In this document: in pieces, positions 53,888 to 61,675 of the stretch
How the letters are laid out: every line of letters begins with the position of its first letter
Numbering within the stretch: the first letter of the stretch is position 1
Assembly (NCBI GenBank): GCA_947487895.1
Contig: CANKYF010000001.1
Coordinates: 496,001 to 560,000 of the forward strand
Length of the DNA stretch: 64,000 nt
Direction of reading: 5' to 3'
DNA from: an uncultured Flavobacteriaceae bacterium
Lineage (GTDB): Bacteria > Bacteroidota > Bacteroidia > Flavobacteriales > Flavobacteriaceae
Made by a program: the position numbers and the translations under genes
Notes under the pieces: generated by a model
Databases searched by the model: none
Seen by the model: only the letters and a program-made list of their open reading frames with translations
Told to the model about the DNA's origin: nothing

Positions 53888-54220
53888 ATGATTCTTGATC
53901 AAAACGGAAATACTACAATTGTAACTCAAGAAAAAGCAACCACTATTGAACTTGTTAAAAAGTTACAGGTACTATACCCAAAGTTTAAAAACAATAATGT
54001 TATTGTTAATCTTACTTCAATTAAAAAGATAAGTCTGGAAGAAATTGTAGAATTTTTGCAGATTTCTAATACTCATAGAGCATCAAAGCATTCGTTTGTA
54101 ATAGTTTCAAATACTATTGATTTGGATGAAGTACCAGATGAAATAGTAGTAGTGCCAACATTACAAGAAGCACATGATATTATTGAAATGGAAGAAATGG
54201 AACGCGATTTAGGATTTTAG
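53888..54220 (+). CDS. STAS-like small protein, function unknown
   Basis: 110 residues. The pattern 'TTIELVKKLQVLYPKFKNNNVIV', then NLTSIKKISLEEIVEFLQIS and 'FVIVSNTIDLDEVPDEIVVVPT' is an alternating beta-alpha fold like anti-anti-sigma STAS domains, without a clear phosphorylated Ser. Gap to pyrB three bases, to rnz 35 bases, so it is part of this operon. Function unknown; a STAS assignment is an inference from fold pattern. Confidence 0.65.
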   Translation: MILDQNGNTTIVTQEKATTIELVKKLQVLYPKFKNNNVIVNLTSIKKISLEEIVEFLQISNTHRASKHSFVIVSNTIDLDEVPDEIVVVPTLQEAHDIIEMEEMERDLGF

Positions 54221-54255
54221 CAATTCGTTTTATAGTAAAAATATAAAATTACCCA

Positions 54256-55161
54256 ATGAAATTAACCATACTTGGCTGTTACAGCGCTACTCCTAGAATC
54301 TTAACCAATCCTACATCTCAAGTACTTGAAATGCGAGGGCATATGTTTTTAATTGATTGTGGAGAAGGAACGCAAGTACAGTTAAGAAAACACAAAATTA
54401 AATTTAGTAGAATTAAACATGTTTTTATATCCCACTTGCATGGTGATCATTTTTTTGGTTTAGTTGGACTAATTTCTACATTCAGACTACTTACAAGAGA
54501 AGCAGACTTACATATTTACGGACCTAAAGGCATTAAAGAAGTTATAACACTTCAAATGAAATTATCAGATTCCTGGACTAATTATAAGCTCATATTTCAT
54601 GAATTAATATCAAAAGATTCTGAAGTTATATATGAAGATGAAAAAGTTGAAGTACATACCATTCCATTAAATCATAGAGTGTATACTAATGGTTTTTTGT
54701 TTAAAGAAAAAGGAGGAAAACGAAAGTTAGATGCTAATGCAGCTAAAGAAGCTAATATAGATGTGGCCTATTACAGAAAGTTAACTCAAGGTTTTGATGT
54801 TGTAAATGAAGAAGGCGTAACGATAAAAAACGAATCTGTCACAAAAGATGGAGAAAAGCCTAAAAGTTATGCATTTTGTAGTGATACTATGTATAAAGAA
54901 GACATCGTCCCTATAATTGATAATGTAGATGTATTGTATCATGAATCTACTTTTTTAGAAACGCAGGCTCACTTAGCGCCTAAAACAAAGCATTCTACGG
55001 CAAAAGAAGCTGCTACAATAGCTAAAAAGGCAAATGCAGGCACTTTGTTGCTTGGTCACTATTCAACGCGCTATAAAGACATAAATAGCTTTAAAATAGA
55101 AGCTAAAGAAGTGTTTGAACCTGTTGAATTAGCTGAAGACGGGAAAGTTTTTGAATTTTAA
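54256..55161 (+). CDS. rnz: Ribonuclease Z
   Basis: 301 residues, the short metallo-beta-lactamase form. 'FISHLHGDHFFGLVGLIS' is the HxHxDH zinc motif; the other ligands are in 'PLNHRVYTNGFLF', 'AFCSDTMYKEDIV' and 'LLLGHYSTRYKD'. The exosite insert is short, as in bacterial rnz. It trims the 3' end of tRNA precursors. It belongs to a run pyrR-pyrB-STAS-rnz with small gaps. Confidence 0.94.
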   Translation: MKLTILGCYSATPRILTNPTSQVLEMRGHMFLIDCGEGTQVQLRKHKIKFSRIKHVFISHLHGDHFFGLVGLISTFRLLTREADLHIYGPKGIKEVITLQMKLSDSWTNYKLIFHELISKDSEVIYEDEKVEVHTIPLNHRVYTNGFLFKEKGGKRKLDANAAKEANIDVAYYRKLTQGFDVVNEEGVTIKNESVTKDGEKPKSYAFCSDTMYKEDIVPIIDNVDVLYHESTFLETQAHLAPKTKHSTAKEAATIAKKANAGTLLLGHYSTRYKDINSFKIEAKEVFEPVELAEDGKVFEF

Positions 55162-55211
55162 AGTCATTTTTAAAAATTAACCTTACCAAACCTATTCTTT
55201 AAATTTCGTAG

Positions 55212-55219
55212 TACCTTTG
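55212..55219 (+). promoter_or_regulatory. Promoter -7 box of pdxH
   Basis: TACCTTTG, 25 bases before the pdxH ATG, identical in sequence to the pyrR -7 box. No TTG at the -33 distance. Confidence 0.6.
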
Positions 55220-55244
55220 TAAATATTTACAATAAAGACACTTT

Positions 55245-55892
55245 ATGGAAAAAGATTTAAGCGATTATAGACGGTCTTATGAACAAGGTGAATTACTTTT
55301 AAAAGAAGCACCAGAAAATCCAATTGAGTTATTTCAAAAATGGTTTTTTGAAGTGGATAAGTTTTTCCCTGAAGATGAAAATAATGCGATGACTGTTTCT
55401 ACTATTGGAATAGACGGATTTCCTAAGAGTAGGGTAGTACTTCTTAAAAAGTATACATTTGAAGGTTTTATATTTTATACTAACTACCTAAGTGAAAAGG
55501 GGAAAGCTATAGAAGCAAATCCAAATGTGTGTTTATCTTTTTTTTGGCATAAAGCCGAAAGACAAGTTATAATAAAAGGAAAAGCAGAAAAAGTCTCTGA
55601 GAATTTAAGCGATGGCTACTTTGAGTCTAGACCAAGAGGAAGCCAGTTAGGAGCTTTAGTATCTAATCAGAGTGAAATTATTCAAGATAGAACTTATTTA
55701 GAGAACAAGCTTACAAACTTAGAGATGGAATATAAAGGAAAGGAAATAGCAAGACCTAAGCATTGGGGAGGGTACCTTATAAAACCTTTAGAAATTGAAT
55801 TTTGGCAAGGGAGGCCTAATAGATTGCATGATAGAATTCGATATCAATTGCAATCAGATTATAATTGGCAAATAGATAGATTATCTCCTTAA
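55245..55892 (+). CDS. pdxH: Pyridoxamine 5'-phosphate oxidase
   Basis: 215 residues, usual length. 'TVSTIGIDGFPKSRVVLLKKY', 'SEKGKAIEANPNVCLSFFW' in two parts, 'ESRPRGSQLGALVSNQSEI' and the C-terminal EIEFWQGRPNRLHDRIRY are the FMN and substrate elements. Makes pyridoxal 5'-phosphate. Own promoter. Confidence 0.95.
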   Translation: MEKDLSDYRRSYEQGELLLKEAPENPIELFQKWFFEVDKFFPEDENNAMTVSTIGIDGFPKSRVVLLKKYTFEGFIFYTNYLSEKGKAIEANPNVCLSFFWHKAERQVIIKGKAEKVSENLSDGYFESRPRGSQLGALVSNQSEIIQDRTYLENKLTNLEMEYKGKEIARPKHWGGYLIKPLEIEFWQGRPNRLHDRIRYQLQSDYNWQIDRLSP

Positions 55893-55927
55893 AAAGACTA
55901 TTAAAAACATTCTTACAGATCAAAAGC

Positions 55928-55964
55928 TGTATTTCATCGGCAAAAATCATTAGTTTTCGATGAA
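55928..55964 (+). promoter_or_regulatory. Candidate regulatory motif upstream of the CAP lipoprotein gene
   Basis: TGTATTTCATCGGCAAAA (55928-55945) differs from TGCATTTCGTCGATAAAA (19713-19730) at four positions, all transitions. TTCATCG (55933-55939) forms an inverted repeat with CGATGAA (55958-55964). It lies about 115 bases before the ATG. Confidence 0.4.
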
Positions 55965-56056
55965 CAACATGGTTTTAATCGATTTTAACATTTCGTTAAC
56001 ATTTACTTCGCAAGCTACTGTTAATTTTACAGCACCAAATCTAAATTTACCTACTT

Positions 56057-56551
56057 ATGAAGTTGTTAACCAAAGTGTCAATTTTGACATTGTTAACTGT
56101 ATTGTGCATTTCTTGCTCAACAGACAGTTATGACGACAAGGCAGATGCCATTGAGATCAGCCTTGTAACTCCAGAAACCAAAAGCATTGAAATTGAAATC
56201 CTAAAGCATATCAATGAGCATAGAGCCTCTATTGATTTATCTCCTTTAGAAAACTTGCAAATAATAAAGACTGTAGCATTTAGTCATACAGATTATATGA
56301 TTGATACAGGAGAAGTTTCTCATGCCAAATTTTTTACACGAAGTAACTATTTAAAAGAAAAAGCAGGAGCATCTAATGTATCTGAGAATGTAGCATACGG
56401 CTACAGCACTGCTAGAACTGTTGTAAACGCATGGTTAAAAAGTGAAGGCCATAGAGCAACTATTGAAGGTGACTTTACAAACTGCGATATTTCTGCCGAA
56501 AAAAATGCAGAAGGCAGATGGTATTTTACCAATATATTTATTAAAAAATAA
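56057..56551 (+). CDS. CAP-domain (SCP/PR-1-like) lipoprotein
   Basis: 164 residues. Lipobox CISC near residue 20; the mature part is a small bacterial CAP domain ('ILKHINEHRASIDLSPLENL', AFSHTDYMIDTGEVSHAKFF, 'VSENVAYGY', 'AWLKSEGHRATIEGDFTNCD', YFTNIFIKK). The typical His and Glu of the CAP cavity are present (SHTDYM, SENVAYGY, GHRATI). Surface or periplasmic; function unknown. The same promoter-motif as the beta-helix/TonB gene lies upstream. Confidence 0.85.
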   Translation: MKLLTKVSILTLLTVLCISCSTDSYDDKADAIEISLVTPETKSIEIEILKHINEHRASIDLSPLENLQIIKTVAFSHTDYMIDTGEVSHAKFFTRSNYLKEKAGASNVSENVAYGYSTARTVVNAWLKSEGHRATIEGDFTNCDISAEKNAEGRWYFTNIFIKK

Positions 56552-56655
56552 CGTTGCCCATAAAGCTACGAAACCGTATAACCCTTTTAATGTCTTAATT
56601 AGATTATTAATAGGTTATTTATTAATAACTTTCGTTATTAAATTTAGCTTTAGGT

Positions 56656-56686
56656 AAAAAAACCCTTCTTAATGAAGGGTTTTTTA
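56656..56686 (+). terminator. Intrinsic terminator after the CAP gene
   Basis: AACCCTTC (56661-56668) pairs with GAAGGGTT (56674-56681); A/T flanks extend the stem and a T-run follows. Confidence 0.85.
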
Positions 56687-56757
56687 GGTTGTAATAATAT
56701 CGAGTTCTCTTTTTATAGCTGTGCATTATAGAAATAATGTATTCGTGATATAAAAGC

Positions 56758-56791
56758 AAAAACCATCAAAACAAGTAGTCTGATGGTTTTT
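56758..56791. terminator. Terminator of the minus-strand adhesin-PorP-OmpA operon (bidirectional)
   Basis: AAAAACCATCA (56758-56768) pairs with TGATGGTTTTT (56781-56791), 12-base loop. On the minus strand it lies 25 bases after the last OmpA gene and is followed by a T-rich stretch. Confidence 0.82.
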
Positions 56792-56815
56792 AATAATTAA
56801 AACTTAATCTTTTTA

Positions 56816-58738
56816 TTATTTCATTTTTACAACAATAAATTGTGTACGTCTATTTTTTTGATGTTCATCTTCAGAACATTTTATTTTACCATTACAATTA
56901 TTCGTAAGTTTTTGTTCTCCATAACCTCTGTATTCAGATATTCTATCTGGAGCAATACCTTTTTCAACTAAATACTCAAAAGTTGCCTTAGCTCTATCGT
57001 GAGATAATTTATTATTATAAATGCTAGAGCCTCTAGAGTCCGTATGAGATTCAATCTTAATGACCATATTGGGGTAGTCATTCAACATTAAATTGGCAAT
57101 TCTATCTAGTTCTACTGTACTATCTTTTCTAATATCATACTTATTAAAATCAAAATAAATTGACAGTAATTCCTCAATAGGTATGTCTTCTTTAGATACA
57201 GGATTTAGAGTCACATTATTTGTTAGTTTCTTTACATTTCTTTCCAATCCTTTGGTAGTAAAGTTTTGAGAGTTATTTACAAAATTTTCCTTTTTAGTAT
57301 CAAGAATATAATCTGTATCTCTATCAATATTAATTTCGTAATGACCATTTTCATCAGTCACTAAATCAGCTATTTTGTTACCATTTTCATCTTTTAGCGT
57401 CACTAATACTTTATCTAGTGGCTCATTAGTGTTAGCATCTGTAATAGTGCCTTCAATAATTAATTGAGGGATTCTATCAAACGCATAAATATCGTCACTA
57501 CCAACGCCACCTTCTCTATTTGAAGCAAAGAAGCCAGATAAACCATCTTCATCCATAAAAAATGAAAAGTCGTCTTTACTTGAATTTACAGGAGTTCCAA
57601 GATTTAAAACACTAATTATGTTATTTTGTTTATCTGTTACAGTACCAAAAATATCTAACATACCCAATCCTTGATGTCCATCTGAAGCGAAAAATATAGT
57701 CCCTTCACTATTCACAAAAGGAAAACTTTCATTTTTAGAGGTATTAATGATACTTCCTAAATTTTTAGGCTCGTTAAACGTGCCATTGCTATTAATATCT
57801 ACATAATAAATATCTGAACCGCCGTAACCACCAGGCATATCTGAAGTAAAATATAACTTTGATTCATCTGCACTTAGCGCAGGGTGACCGTTGGAGTAGG
57901 AGTTATCATTAAAGTCTAATTCTTCAATATTAGACCATTTACCATCAACTAGAGACGCTTTATAAATTTTTAAATTGGAAATACCATTTTGATCGTAATC
58001 TAATGTATGTTTATCATATGCACTTCTTGAAAAGTACATCGTTTTACCATCTTTAGTAATGGTTAAAGGCCCCTCATGGAATAAAGAGTTAACACATCCT
58101 TTTAATTTAGATTTATGGTTAACTACACTATCAACACTGTGCTGCGTGGTGTAAATATCTAAAAACGGTTGACCATCCCATCCATATACGTTTTTTGATA
58201 AAACACCTTCGTTTCTTGAAGAGGCAAAGTAGATAGTGCCATTATTTTTATAAGCGCCAAAATCACTGTATTTTGAATTAAAATTGACATCCTTTAAAAA
58301 GTATCTCTGTTTAGCAGTAAAAATAGAGTTGATAAAATCGTCATCATTCAAAAAAGTTTTATCGTCTATCTTTCCTCCAGCTTTTTTAAATGCTTTTAAC
58401 CAAATTCTAGATTCTTTATAATTACCTGTAGCTCTTAGTGCTTGTGCATAATTATACAAATATTTAACTGGTAGGTTATTGTTTTCTTCAACTGCCTGTT
58501 TATAGTATATAAGTGCACTATCGGCTTTTCTCATAAAAGCATAACTATCTGCTAATTGCCTTTTGGCATAATTTGCATTATAGTTTTTTTCTATAAGATT
58601 ATGATATACTTCGGCAGCATTTACAAATGATAATTTATTAAATAAATTATCAGCTTTCTTTTGTGTACTATATTGAGCAAAAGCTTCAATGCCTATTAAT
58701 ATTATGAAAGCAGTTATTATGTAATTTTTTAATTTCAT
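56816..58738 (-). CDS. PorE-like OmpA-family protein (TPR, PD40 propeller, carboxypeptidase-regulatory-like, OmpA), copy B
   Basis: 640 residues with a signal peptide (IEAFAQ). Order: two or three TPR-like helices (about 30-150), a WD40/PD40 propeller (about 150-430: IYFASSRNEG, LYFTSDMPGGYGGSDIYYV, 'FFASDGHQGLGMLDIF', GFFASNREGGVGSDDIYAF), a carboxypeptidase-regulatory-like beta domain (about 435-510: IEGTITDANTNEPLDKV), and an OmpA C-domain (about 525-640: YFDFNKYDIRKDST, HTDSRGSSIYNNKLSHDRA) that binds peptidoglycan. This order is that of P. gingivalis PorE, which ties T9SS to the cell wall. Its closest paralogue is the preceding gene. Last gene of the operon. Confidence 0.86.
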   Translation of the reverse strand: MKLKNYIITAFIILIGIEAFAQYSTQKKADNLFNKLSFVNAAEVYHNLIEKNYNANYAKRQLADSYAFMRKADSALIYYKQAVEENNNLPVKYLYNYAQALRATGNYKESRIWLKAFKKAGGKIDDKTFLNDDDFINSIFTAKQRYFLKDVNFNSKYSDFGAYKNNGTIYFASSRNEGVLSKNVYGWDGQPFLDIYTTQHSVDSVVNHKSKLKGCVNSLFHEGPLTITKDGKTMYFSRSAYDKHTLDYDQNGISNLKIYKASLVDGKWSNIEELDFNDNSYSNGHPALSADESKLYFTSDMPGGYGGSDIYYVDINSNGTFNEPKNLGSIINTSKNESFPFVNSEGTIFFASDGHQGLGMLDIFGTVTDKQNNIISVLNLGTPVNSSKDDFSFFMDEDGLSGFFASNREGGVGSDDIYAFDRIPQLIIEGTITDANTNEPLDKVLVTLKDENGNKIADLVTDENGHYEINIDRDTDYILDTKKENFVNNSQNFTTKGLERNVKKLTNNVTLNPVSKEDIPIEELLSIYFDFNKYDIRKDSTVELDRIANLMLNDYPNMVIKIESHTDSRGSSIYNNKLSHDRAKATFEYLVEKGIAPDRISEYRGYGEQKLTNNCNGKIKCSEDEHQKNRRTQFIVVKMK

Positions 58739-58806
58739 GGGGCTTGGTTTAAATTAAAAATCTACTAGCAACAGTTTATGTGCTTAACATAAACGTGTTA
58801 GCCTTT

Positions 58807-60726
58807 TTATTCCATTTGTACAACAATAAATTGTGTTCTACGGTTTAATTGATGTTGTTCTTCTTCACAATCTTCACCATCTTCACAACCATTAGTTAAT
58901 CTACGCTCTCCAAAACCTTCGTGAGCAGTTATTCTTTCTGGAGCAATACCATTAGAAATTAAATACTCATAGGTAGAATTTGCTCTATCTATTGATAATT
59001 TATCATTATAAGATAGTTTACCTCTAGAATCTGTATGAGATTCAATTCTAATAACCATCTCTGGGTAGTCATTCAGCATTAAACCAACAATTTTATCTAG
59101 TTCTTCGGCAGCATCTTTTCTAATTTTATGACTATTAAAATCAAAATATATGGTGTTTAATTCAGCTAGTTTTACAACATCTTGAACAGGGTTTAATAAC
59201 ATATTAGCACCAATGTTAACAAGTTCTGTTTGAATGTTTTTTGATGTAAACTCTCTGTAGTCGTCGATATATTTATCTTGACTAGCAACAATTTTATAAT
59301 CTTGATTTCTGTCTATGTTTATTTGATAGAAACCATTTTCATCGGTTTCCATGTAAGCGATTTGGTTTCCTTTATCATCAAATAAAGTTATTATTGCACC
59401 TGCAATAGGTTGTGTATTAATAGCATCAGTTACAACACCTTCTACATGTAATGTAGGTTCTCTATGGTAGGCATAAATATCATCACTTCCACGACCACCT
59501 CTTCTGTTAGATGCAAAATATCCCGTAATTCCATTAGGATTCATAGAAAATGAAAAATCATCTTTATTAGAATTAATAGGAACTCCTAAATTAACAACAT
59601 CAACAAAATCACTTTCTTCTCCTTTAATAGTGGCAAACACATCTAAAAGACCTAGACCTGTATGACCATCTGAAGAAAAGAATAATACATCTTCTTGATT
59701 TATAAAAGGAAAACCTTCTGCGCTTTCAGTATTAATAACACTCCCCATATTTTGAGCTTCTCCTAAACTTCCGTCAGGATTGATATCTACATAGTAAATA
59801 TCTGAACCACCAAAACCACCCGGTCTATCTGAAGCAAAATATAATTTTGAATCATCTTTATTCAAAGAGGCGTGTTGGGTAGAGAAATCATCACTATTAA
59901 TAGAAAGGTCTTCAATATCTGTCCAAATACTATCTCTGTAAGTAGCACGATATATTTTCATATTGGTCATGCCTTTACTATCTTTTCTTTCTACTTGATC
60001 TTGAAAATTATTACTAGAGAAATACATGTGTTTACCATCTTTAGTAATAGTAATTGGTCCATCATGATAAATAGAATTAATGTCTCCTTTTACTTTTCCA
60101 GTATGATCTACATTTTTTCTTGATCCAACTTCAGTTACATATATGTCTAGAAACGGTTGTTCATTCCAACCATAGAGACGTTTTATAGATACACCTTCGT
60201 CTCTACTAGAAGCAAAATATACTTTTCCATCATGCTCAAAAGCACCAAAGTCACTGAATTTAGAATTGAATCTTACTCTGTCTAAGAAATATTGTTTTTT
60301 AGCATTAAAAACACTGGTAATAAAGTTAATATCTTTAGAAAAGTCATTAGAATTTACTACACCGCCAGAATCTTTAAAGCGTTGTAGCCAAATATTTGAT
60401 TCTTTGTATTTTTTTATACCACGTAATGATTGTGCATAACTGTAATAATATTGAATAGGCACATTCTTTTGTTTAACCACATTCTTGTAATATCTAGCGG
60501 CATTTTTAGGATCTCTAAGATAAGCATAACAATCTGCTAAACGTCTTGTCGCATAATCTCTATTATAATTTTTTTCTCTAAGCTCTTGATACACTTTTGC
60601 TGCTTTAACAAATGAAAACTTATTGAACAAGGTATCTGCTCTTTTTTGTTTTCCTTGTTGCGCAAAAGCCGAAATATTAAGTGCTAACGCGATACAAACT
60701 AATATGTAATGTTTTAATTTCATCAT
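58807..60726 (-). CDS. PorE-like OmpA-family protein, copy A
   Basis: 639 residues, same domain order as its neighbour: signal peptide (ISAFAQ), TPR helices, PD40 repeats ('VYFASSRDEGVS', 'LYFASDRPGGFGGSDIYYV', LFFSSDGHTGLGLLDVF), a carboxypeptidase-regulatory-like domain (VEGVVTDAINTQPIAGAII) and an OmpA C-domain ('YFDFNSHKIRKDAAEELDKIV', ESHTDSRGKLSYNDKLS). A clear tandem duplicate, with the strongest conservation in the OmpA and PD40 parts. Start at either of two adjacent ATG codons (60726 or 60723). It follows the PorP/SprF gene by ten bases. Confidence 0.86.
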   Translation of the reverse strand: MMKLKHYILVCIALALNISAFAQQGKQKRADTLFNKFSFVKAAKVYQELREKNYNRDYATRRLADCYAYLRDPKNAARYYKNVVKQKNVPIQYYYSYAQSLRGIKKYKESNIWLQRFKDSGGVVNSNDFSKDINFITSVFNAKKQYFLDRVRFNSKFSDFGAFEHDGKVYFASSRDEGVSIKRLYGWNEQPFLDIYVTEVGSRKNVDHTGKVKGDINSIYHDGPITITKDGKHMYFSSNNFQDQVERKDSKGMTNMKIYRATYRDSIWTDIEDLSINSDDFSTQHASLNKDDSKLYFASDRPGGFGGSDIYYVDINPDGSLGEAQNMGSVINTESAEGFPFINQEDVLFFSSDGHTGLGLLDVFATIKGEESDFVDVVNLGVPINSNKDDFSFSMNPNGITGYFASNRRGGRGSDDIYAYHREPTLHVEGVVTDAINTQPIAGAIITLFDDKGNQIAYMETDENGFYQINIDRNQDYKIVASQDKYIDDYREFTSKNIQTELVNIGANMLLNPVQDVVKLAELNTIYFDFNSHKIRKDAAEELDKIVGLMLNDYPEMVIRIESHTDSRGKLSYNDKLSIDRANSTYEYLISNGIAPERITAHEGFGERRLTNGCEDGEDCEEEQHQLNRRTQFIVVQME

Positions 60727-60735
60727 ATTAAATTA

Positions 60736-61662
60736 TTAGAAATATCTAGGAGACTTTAATTTAGAGCTCAAAAATTTAAATTCATAAATTAAAAGTAATT
60801 CATGAGTTCCCGTTGTATAACTTGTAATATCTGAATTTGGTTTCTCATAGGCATAACCTATTCGTAATTGTCTAGAAATTTGAAAATCAACTATCCCACC
60901 AAGAGCAGATGTTTGTTCATTGATTCTATAAGATAAACCCGCCCAAAACTTATCAAAGAATAAAAAGTTACTAGTAAGATCTATGGAAAGAGGAGCTCCA
61001 TTTGTTGCTTTTACTAAACCAGCTGGTTTAAATTTTACATTTCTACTTAAATCTATTACTCCACCAACTGTAAAGTAATAACTTACACGATCTAGAGCTT
61101 CAATACCATCTTTTTTATTAGAATCTGTGTTCAATATTCTTGGCGCAGATAAACTAGCATACACTCTGTTTGTACTCCAGTATACACCAGCTCCAAAGTT
61201 TGGTGCCCAACGGTTTTCATAACCTCTAAAAAAGTCATCTTCAGCTACAGTAGGGTCATTTAAAAATTCTTGATCAAAACTATATTGCGTAAAACCTGCT
61301 TTTACACCAAATGCCAATTTACCAGTAGAACCCGTAGGAATTGCATATGAAAAGTCACCATAAAGATTTGAGAAATTTTGAGGACCTAAATCATCTTCAA
61401 TAAAAGATAACCCTAAACCTATTCTATCATTTCTTAATGGTGTGTGAATTGACAATGTTTGAGTAATTGGTCCTCCTTGAAAACCTACCCATTGGCTACG
61501 GTGTAATCCTACAACACTTAAAGCTTCTCTACTACCTGCATATGCAGGGTTTATAGCTATAGTATTATACATGTATTGAGTAAATTGAGGTAATTGTTGC
61601 GCAATACCCGAAGTACACCAAAACAATGCTATTGTTAATACAAATTGTTTAAAACGTTTCAT
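60736..61662 (-). CDS. PorP/SprF-family T9SS membrane protein
   Basis: 308 residues from ATG 61662 (MKRFKQFVLTIALFWC), which gives a clear signal peptide; the ATG at 61689 would add nine residues and overlap the adhesin stop by 14 bases. The mature part is a beta-barrel of the PorP/SprF family: 'QFTQYMYNTIAINPAYAGSR', 'SVVGLHRSQWVGFQGGP', IGLGLSFIEDDLGPQNFS, 'FFDKFWAGLSYRINEQTSA', 'QLRIGYAYEKPNSDI', and final aromatic PRYF. SprF is needed for secretion of the adhesin SprB and similar type B-signal proteins. It lies directly downstream of such an adhesin. Confidence 0.93.
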   Translation of the reverse strand: MKRFKQFVLTIALFWCTSGIAQQLPQFTQYMYNTIAINPAYAGSREALSVVGLHRSQWVGFQGGPITQTLSIHTPLRNDRIGLGLSFIEDDLGPQNFSNLYGDFSYAIPTGSTGKLAFGVKAGFTQYSFDQEFLNDPTVAEDDFFRGYENRWAPNFGAGVYWSTNRVYASLSAPRILNTDSNKKDGIEALDRVSYYFTVGGVIDLSRNVKFKPAGLVKATNGAPLSIDLTSNFLFFDKFWAGLSYRINEQTSALGGIVDFQISRQLRIGYAYEKPNSDITSYTTGTHELLLIYEFKFLSSKLKSPRYF

Positions 61663-61675
61663 ATAGGTTAAGGTT

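Noticed and set aside
56442-56657. 71-codon frame overlapping the CAP-domain gene
   Set aside because: Starts inside the CAP gene in another frame and runs into the terminator; no recognisable protein.
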